From assembly GCF_020215705.1 (NCBI RefSeq), contig NZ_JAIWNB010000021.1, forward strand, positions 124,001 through 188,000: a stretch of 64,000 nucleotides of DNA, in the 5' to 3' direction. The stretch is from Nonomuraea aurantiaca. Lineage in GTDB: Bacteria > Actinomycetota > Actinomycetes > Streptosporangiales > Streptosporangiaceae. The notes beneath the pieces were generated by a model. That model was given only the letters and a program-made list of their open reading frames with translations, searched no databases and was not told where the DNA came from. The position numbers and the translations under genes are program-made. Below are positions 60,691 to 64,000 of this stretch, in pieces (position 1 is the first letter of the stretch; each line of letters opens with the position of its first letter).

Positions 60691-61305
60691 CCCGTGGCGG
60701 ACGGCGTACAGGGCGGCCTGGGTGCGGTCCTGGACGCCGAGCTTCATCAGCACGTTGGACACATGCGTCTTGACCGTCTTCTCGGCGACCGACAGGCTCC
60801 TGGCGATCTCCCGGTTGGAGCGGCCGGCCGCGATCAGCGCCAGCACCTCGCGCTCCCGTTCGGTCAGCGGCACCGGGCCCGTCGCCGACGGCGAGCCGTT
60901 GGCACCGGCCAGCATCGCCTCCGCCGCCTCGGGGGCGAGCAGCACCTGCCCTCCATGTACGGCCCGCACCGCCTGCACGAGCGCGTTCGGATCGACGTCC
61001 TTGTAGAGGAACCCGGAGGCGCCCGCCCGCATCGCCGGCCCCACGTCGGACCGGTCGCTCACCGAGGTCAGCACGATCACCCTGGGGAGCACCCCCGAGA
61101 GCCGGGCCAGCGCGCCGAGCCCGTCGAGCACCGGCATCTTCAGATCGAGCAGCAGCACGTCGGGGACGAGCTCGCCGGCCAGCTCGACGGCCTGCGCCCC
61201 GTCGGCCGCCTCGCCGACGACCGTGATGTCCTCTTGGAGGTCGAGGAACGTCCGCAGGCCCTGCCGTACCACTGGGTGATCGTCGGCGATCAGCACCCGG
61301 ATCAC
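60682..61305 (-). CDS. Response regulator, NarL/LuxR family (DevR-like)
   Basis: A 207-residue regulator. The receiver has IRVLIADDHPVVRQGLRTFL, the phospho-Asp in VLLLDLKMPVLDG and the Lys in FLYKDVDPN. The LuxR domain is LTEREREVLALIAAGRSNRE with AEKTVKTHVSNVLMKLGV. Start GTG 61305, overlapping the kinase stop (GTGA). The GAF-kinase pairing resembles DevR/DevS, but the receiver alone does not prove a hypoxia role. It converges on the regulator at 60076. Confidence 0.92.
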   Translation of the reverse strand: MIRVLIADDHPVVRQGLRTFLDLQEDITVVGEAADGAQAVELAGELVPDVLLLDLKMPVLDGLGALARLSGVLPRVIVLTSVSDRSDVGPAMRAGASGFLYKDVDPNALVQAVRAVHGGQVLLAPEAAEAMLAGANGSPSATGPVPLTEREREVLALIAAGRSNREIARSLSVAEKTVKTHVSNVLMKLGVQDRTQAALYAVRHGLA

Positions 61306-62426
61306 ACACCCACCTCCACGCGGACCGTCGTCCCCTCGTCGCGGACCGAGGCGACGGTCATGACCCCGCCCACGGACTCCGCCCTGTCCCTCATCGACAC
61401 CAGGCCCAGGCCGCGTGACTCGGCCTGCTCGAAGCCCTTGCCGTCGTCGCGCACGGTCAGCACCAGCTTGCCGCCCTCGTCGACCAGCCGCACCTCGACG
61501 TGAGCGGCGTCCGAGTGCCTGAGGGCGTTGTGCAGCGCCTCCTGCGCGACCCGCAGGACGGCCACCTCCACCGCCGAGTCGAGCGGCGGCAGCTCGCCGC
61601 CCTCGAACGTGACGCTCGCGGGCTGGAGCCGGTCGAGCAGGCGCACGTGCTTGCCCAGCGTCTCCGCCAGCCCGTGCCGGTCGAGCTCGGCCGGGCGCAG
61701 CTCGACGATCACCGCCCGGAGCTCGGCCAGCGCCTCTCCCGCCAGGCGCTGCACGCGTTCGAGCTCGGCGGCGGCCTGGTCGGGGGCGTTGCGCAGCAGG
61801 ACGGCGGCGGACTGCGCGGTCAGCCTGAGCGAGAACAGCTTCTGGGTGACGGCGTCGTGCAGCTCGCGGGCCATCCGGTTGCGCTCTTCGAGCATGGCCA
61901 GCTCGCGACCCCGCTCGTACAGCCTGGCGTTGGTCAGCGCGATCGCGGCGTGCGCGGCGAACAGCGTGAGCAGGTCCTGGTCCGCCTCCGTGAACCCGTC
62001 GGGCGCGCGCTTGTTGGCCAGGAAGATGATGCCGAGCACCTCCTCGCCGTCGCGGATCGGGGCGCCGAGGAAGTCCTTCATCACCGGGTGCGCCTTGGGC
62101 CACCACTCGAACCTGGGGTCCTCGCGCAGGTCGGGCAGTCGTACCGGAGCCCCGTCGCGCAGCATCGCGCCGAGCATGCCATGCTGCCTGGGCAGCGGGC
62201 CGATCGCGTCCCACTGCTTGTCGGTGAGCCCCTCGGCGACGAACTCGGCGAACGAGCCGTCCTCGTCCGGCACGCCGAGCGCGGCGTAGCGGGCGTCGAG
62301 CAGCCGCTGGGCCGAGCGGACGATGACCTGCAGCACCTCGCGCACCGAAAGGTGCCGGGTCACCGCGAGCACGGCGGTGCTCACCGCCTGCATGATCTCG
62401 TCCCTGTCGGAGGCCACGGCACCCAC
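61302..62426 (-). CDS. GAF-domain sensor histidine kinase (DevS-like)
   Basis: A 374-residue soluble kinase. One GAF domain occupies about residues 15-165 (DARYAALGVPDEDGSFAEFV ... LGIIFLANKRAPDGFTEADQ). Then comes the HisKA_3 helix with RNRMARELHDAVTQKLFSLR and the ATPase end ESRGLGLVSMRDRAESVGG. DevS and DosT sense oxygen with a heme in their first GAF domain; this protein has just one GAF and no histidine I could assign to heme. Start GTG 62426. It shares an upstream region with the divergent SDR. Confidence 0.92.
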   Translation of the reverse strand: MGAVASDRDEIMQAVSTAVLAVTRHLSVREVLQVIVRSAQRLLDARYAALGVPDEDGSFAEFVAEGLTDKQWDAIGPLPRQHGMLGAMLRDGAPVRLPDLREDPRFEWWPKAHPVMKDFLGAPIRDGEEVLGIIFLANKRAPDGFTEADQDLLTLFAAHAAIALTNARLYERGRELAMLEERNRMARELHDAVTQKLFSLRLTAQSAAVLLRNAPDQAAAELERVQRLAGEALAELRAVIVELRPAELDRHGLAETLGKHVRLLDRLQPASVTFEGGELPPLDSAVEVAVLRVAQEALHNALRHSDAAHVEVRLVDEGGKLVLTVRDDGKGFEQAESRGLGLVSMRDRAESVGGVMTVASVRDEGTTVRVEVGV

Positions 62427-62431
62427 TCTAT

Positions 62432-62469
62432 GGTCCTAGGTCCATATGCCGGTCCTAGGTCCATATGCC
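62432..62469. repeat. 19-base tandem duplication upstream of the GAF kinase
   Basis: GGTCCTAGGTCCATATGCC occurs twice in a row. It contains the palindromes CCTAGG and CATATG, and it lies 6 bases before the kinase start and 60 bases before the divergent SDR. Confidence 0.85.
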
Positions 62470-62529
62470 CAGGCGGAGGCGGCCCTTCAGCCCGATGTAC
62501 GGCCGTTGCCGCGCTCCTACCGTCAAGAC

Positions 62530-63186
62530 ATGACGAACACCGCACTGATCACCGGGGCCTCCCGCGGCCTCGGCCTGGCCCTGGCGACGACGCTCGCCGG
62601 CGCCGGATGGGAGCTCCTGCTCACCGCGCGCGGCGCGGCGGACCTGGAGCGGGTCGCGGCCGAGCTGGGCGCCACCGCCATCGCCGGCGACGTGAGCGAT
62701 CCGGCACATGTCGAGCGGCTCGCGCGCGCCGTACCCGAGCTGGACCTGCTGGTCAACAACGCGAGCGGGCTGGGCGTGACCCCGCTGCCCCCGCTGTCGG
62801 TCTACCCGAGGGATGAGTTCAGGGCGCTGCTGGAGACCAACGTGGTCGCTCCCCTGGCCCTCATCCAGGCGACGCTGCCCGCGCTGCGCGCCTCGCGCGG
62901 CGCGATCGTGAACATCACCTCCGACGCCGCCACCGGCGCCTACGAGGGCTGGGGCGGCTACGGCGCCACCAAGGCCGCGCTGGAGCAGCTGTCCAACGTC
63001 CTTTCGGCCGAGGAGCCCGACCTGGCCGTCTGGTGGGCCGACCCCGGCGAGATGAACACCCGCATGCTGGCCGACGCCGTCGGCGCGGAGGAGGCGGCCG
63101 GCGCGGCGGATCCCGCCAAGGTGGCTGCGGCACTGTACGACCTGGTCAGGGCCCGTCCGGCCAGCGGCCGGGTGAGCCTGCAATGA
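62530..63186 (+). CDS. Short-chain dehydrogenase/reductase
   Basis: A 218-residue classical SDR. TGASRGLG is the cofactor motif, NNASGLG the NNAG equivalent, the Ser lies in NITSDAAT, and Tyr/Lys in YGATKAALEQ. Short for the family. The substrate is unknown. Start ATG 62530. Its stop overlaps the start of the queA-type gene by ATGA, so the two are coupled; a functional link to tRNA modification is not evident. Confidence 0.9.
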   Translation: MTNTALITGASRGLGLALATTLAGAGWELLLTARGAADLERVAAELGATAIAGDVSDPAHVERLARAVPELDLLVNNASGLGVTPLPPLSVYPRDEFRALLETNVVAPLALIQATLPALRASRGAIVNITSDAATGAYEGWGGYGATKAALEQLSNVLSAEEPDLAVWWADPGEMNTRMLADAVGAEEAAGAADPAKVAAALYDLVRARPASGRVSLQ

Positions 63187-64000
63187 CCGCCACGCTCGAC
63201 TTCGCACTGCCGGACACCCTGTCGGCGCACGAGCCGCCCGAGGCCCGAGGGCTGACCCGCGACTCGGTACGGCTGCTGGTCTCGCACGGCCATCTGCCGC
63301 CGGAGCACCGCCGCTTCACCGACCTGCCGGGGCTGCTCGACCCCGGCGACCTGATCGTGGTCAACAACTCGGCGACGCTGCCCGCCGCCATCAGGCTCGA
63401 CCGGCTCGCCGTGCACTTCTCCACCGCTCGCGAGGACGGCACCTGGCTGGTCGAGCTGCGCCGCCGTACCTCGAAGTCCTCCGAGCCGTACGGCGGCGGC
63501 GAGCCGGGCGAGTGGCTGCCGCTGCCCGGACGGGCGACGCTGCGGCTCATCGAACGCGAGACGCCGCGCCTGTGGCGAGCCAGGCTCGACCGTGACGTGG
63601 AGGCGTACCTGCGCGATCACGGGGTGCCGATCCGCTACTCCTACGTGTCGCGCGACTGGCCGCTCGACGCCTACCAGACCGTCTTCGCCACCGTGCCGGG
63701 CAGCGCGGAGATGCCGAGCGCGGCCCGCCCGTTCACCGCCGAGCTGGTCACGGCTCTGGTGGCGCGCGGCGTCGGGATCGCGCCGATCACCTTACACACC
63801 GGCGTCGCCTCGCCGGAGAAGGACGAGCCGCCCTACGCGGAGCGGTACGAGGTGCCCGCGGCCACGGCCCGCCTGGTCAACCTGACCACGGCGAACGGCG
63901 GCCGGGTGGTGGCCGCCGGGACCACCGTGGTGCGCGCGCTGGAGACGGCCGTCGGCGACGACGGGCTGGTGGCCGCCTCGGCGGGCTGGACCAGGCACAT
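63183..64000 (+). CDS. S-adenosylmethionine:tRNA ribosyltransferase-isomerase-like protein (QueA family), cut by right edge
   Basis: The visible 272 residues begin MTATLDFALPDTLSAHEPPE and include the family blocks FTDLPGLLDPGDLIVVNNSA, AYQTVFATVPGSAEMPSAAR, TLHTGV and NGGRVVAAGTTVVRALE. QueA proteins transfer and rearrange the ribosyl group of SAM onto preQ1 in tRNA, the second-last step of queuosine synthesis. Several motifs differ from canonical QueA (for example PGSAEMPSAARP where the family has PGAVAAPTAGLHF), which is typical of an actinobacterial paralogous group of uncertain activity. The C-terminus is outside the window. Start ATG 63183. Confidence 0.85.
   Translation, partial: MTATLDFALPDTLSAHEPPEARGLTRDSVRLLVSHGHLPPEHRRFTDLPGLLDPGDLIVVNNSATLPAAIRLDRLAVHFSTAREDGTWLVELRRRTSKSSEPYGGGEPGEWLPLPGRATLRLIERETPRLWRARLDRDVEAYLRDHGVPIRYSYVSRDWPLDAYQTVFATVPGSAEMPSAARPFTAELVTALVARGVGIAPITLHTGVASPEKDEPPYAERYEVPAATARLVNLTTANGGRVVAAGTTVVRALETAVGDDGLVAASAGWTRH

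Overview
The window is GC-rich actinomycete DNA, most likely from the Streptosporangiaceae (Nonomuraea or Streptosporangium-like). The basis is the strong G/C bias at third codon positions, frequent GTG starts, 4-nt NTGA gene overlaps, and a gene order resembling the hem-rex-bldN-rsbN-bdtA region of Streptomyces. The genus is an inference and was not tested.

Layout. Bases 1-342 hold the 5' part of a Prim-Pol-type gene running off the left edge. Bases 473-5838 form a tight rex-hemA-hemC-hemD-hemB operon on the minus strand, with a near-perfect Rex operator at 5913-5930 shared with a divergent glutaredoxin-like gene. A 7-TM/monooxygenase-domain fusion precedes a BldN-like sigma factor and its likely RsbN-like anti-sigma factor. 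An IS200/IS605-type element (intact tnpA, broken tnpB) begins right after the stop codon of the anti-sigma gene. Bases 11174-20605 carry housekeeping and developmental-neighbourhood genes: a HAD phosphatase, an ECF sigma/LCP pair, an SDR, a ThiF-like E1 enzyme, an acyltransferase/epimerase pair, the tiny ribosomal protein bS22, a BdtA-like HTH protein and AcuC. Bases 20733-27645 hold a two-component system with an ABC exporter and a convergent MacA/MacB-like exporter. Proline metabolism genes (proC, PRODH) follow. Bases 30290-36985 form the dnaK-grpE-dnaJ-hspR-clpB heat-shock operon with two HAIR-type HspR operators around a TTGACA promoter. Bases 38198-46139 include a TetR/hydrolase-SDR module, CapA, an MmyB-type regulator divergent from an MFS pump, and furA-katA. 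Bases 46400-49190 look like an accessory patch: an XRE/DUF397 pair, paired TGCAAnTTGCA palindromes, and two genes resembling parts of actinomycete integrative elements. The remainder holds a molybdopterin oxidoreductase, HD, Rieske, NmrA, TauE, SPFH, ABC and CPBP genes, two NarL-type two-component systems meeting tail to tail, an SDR, and a QueA-type gene cut by the right edge.

The most unusual signal is not a gene. At about ten gene ends in this one window (6179, 13864, 24287, 27691, 28596, 36981, 44126, 52967, 53837, 57759) a short tandem duplication sits at or across a stop codon, often copying the last codons of the gene into the spacer. A separate GC-rich palindromic repeat family occurs three times in two convergent-gene spacers. 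No rRNA, convincing tRNA or CRISPR array was seen.
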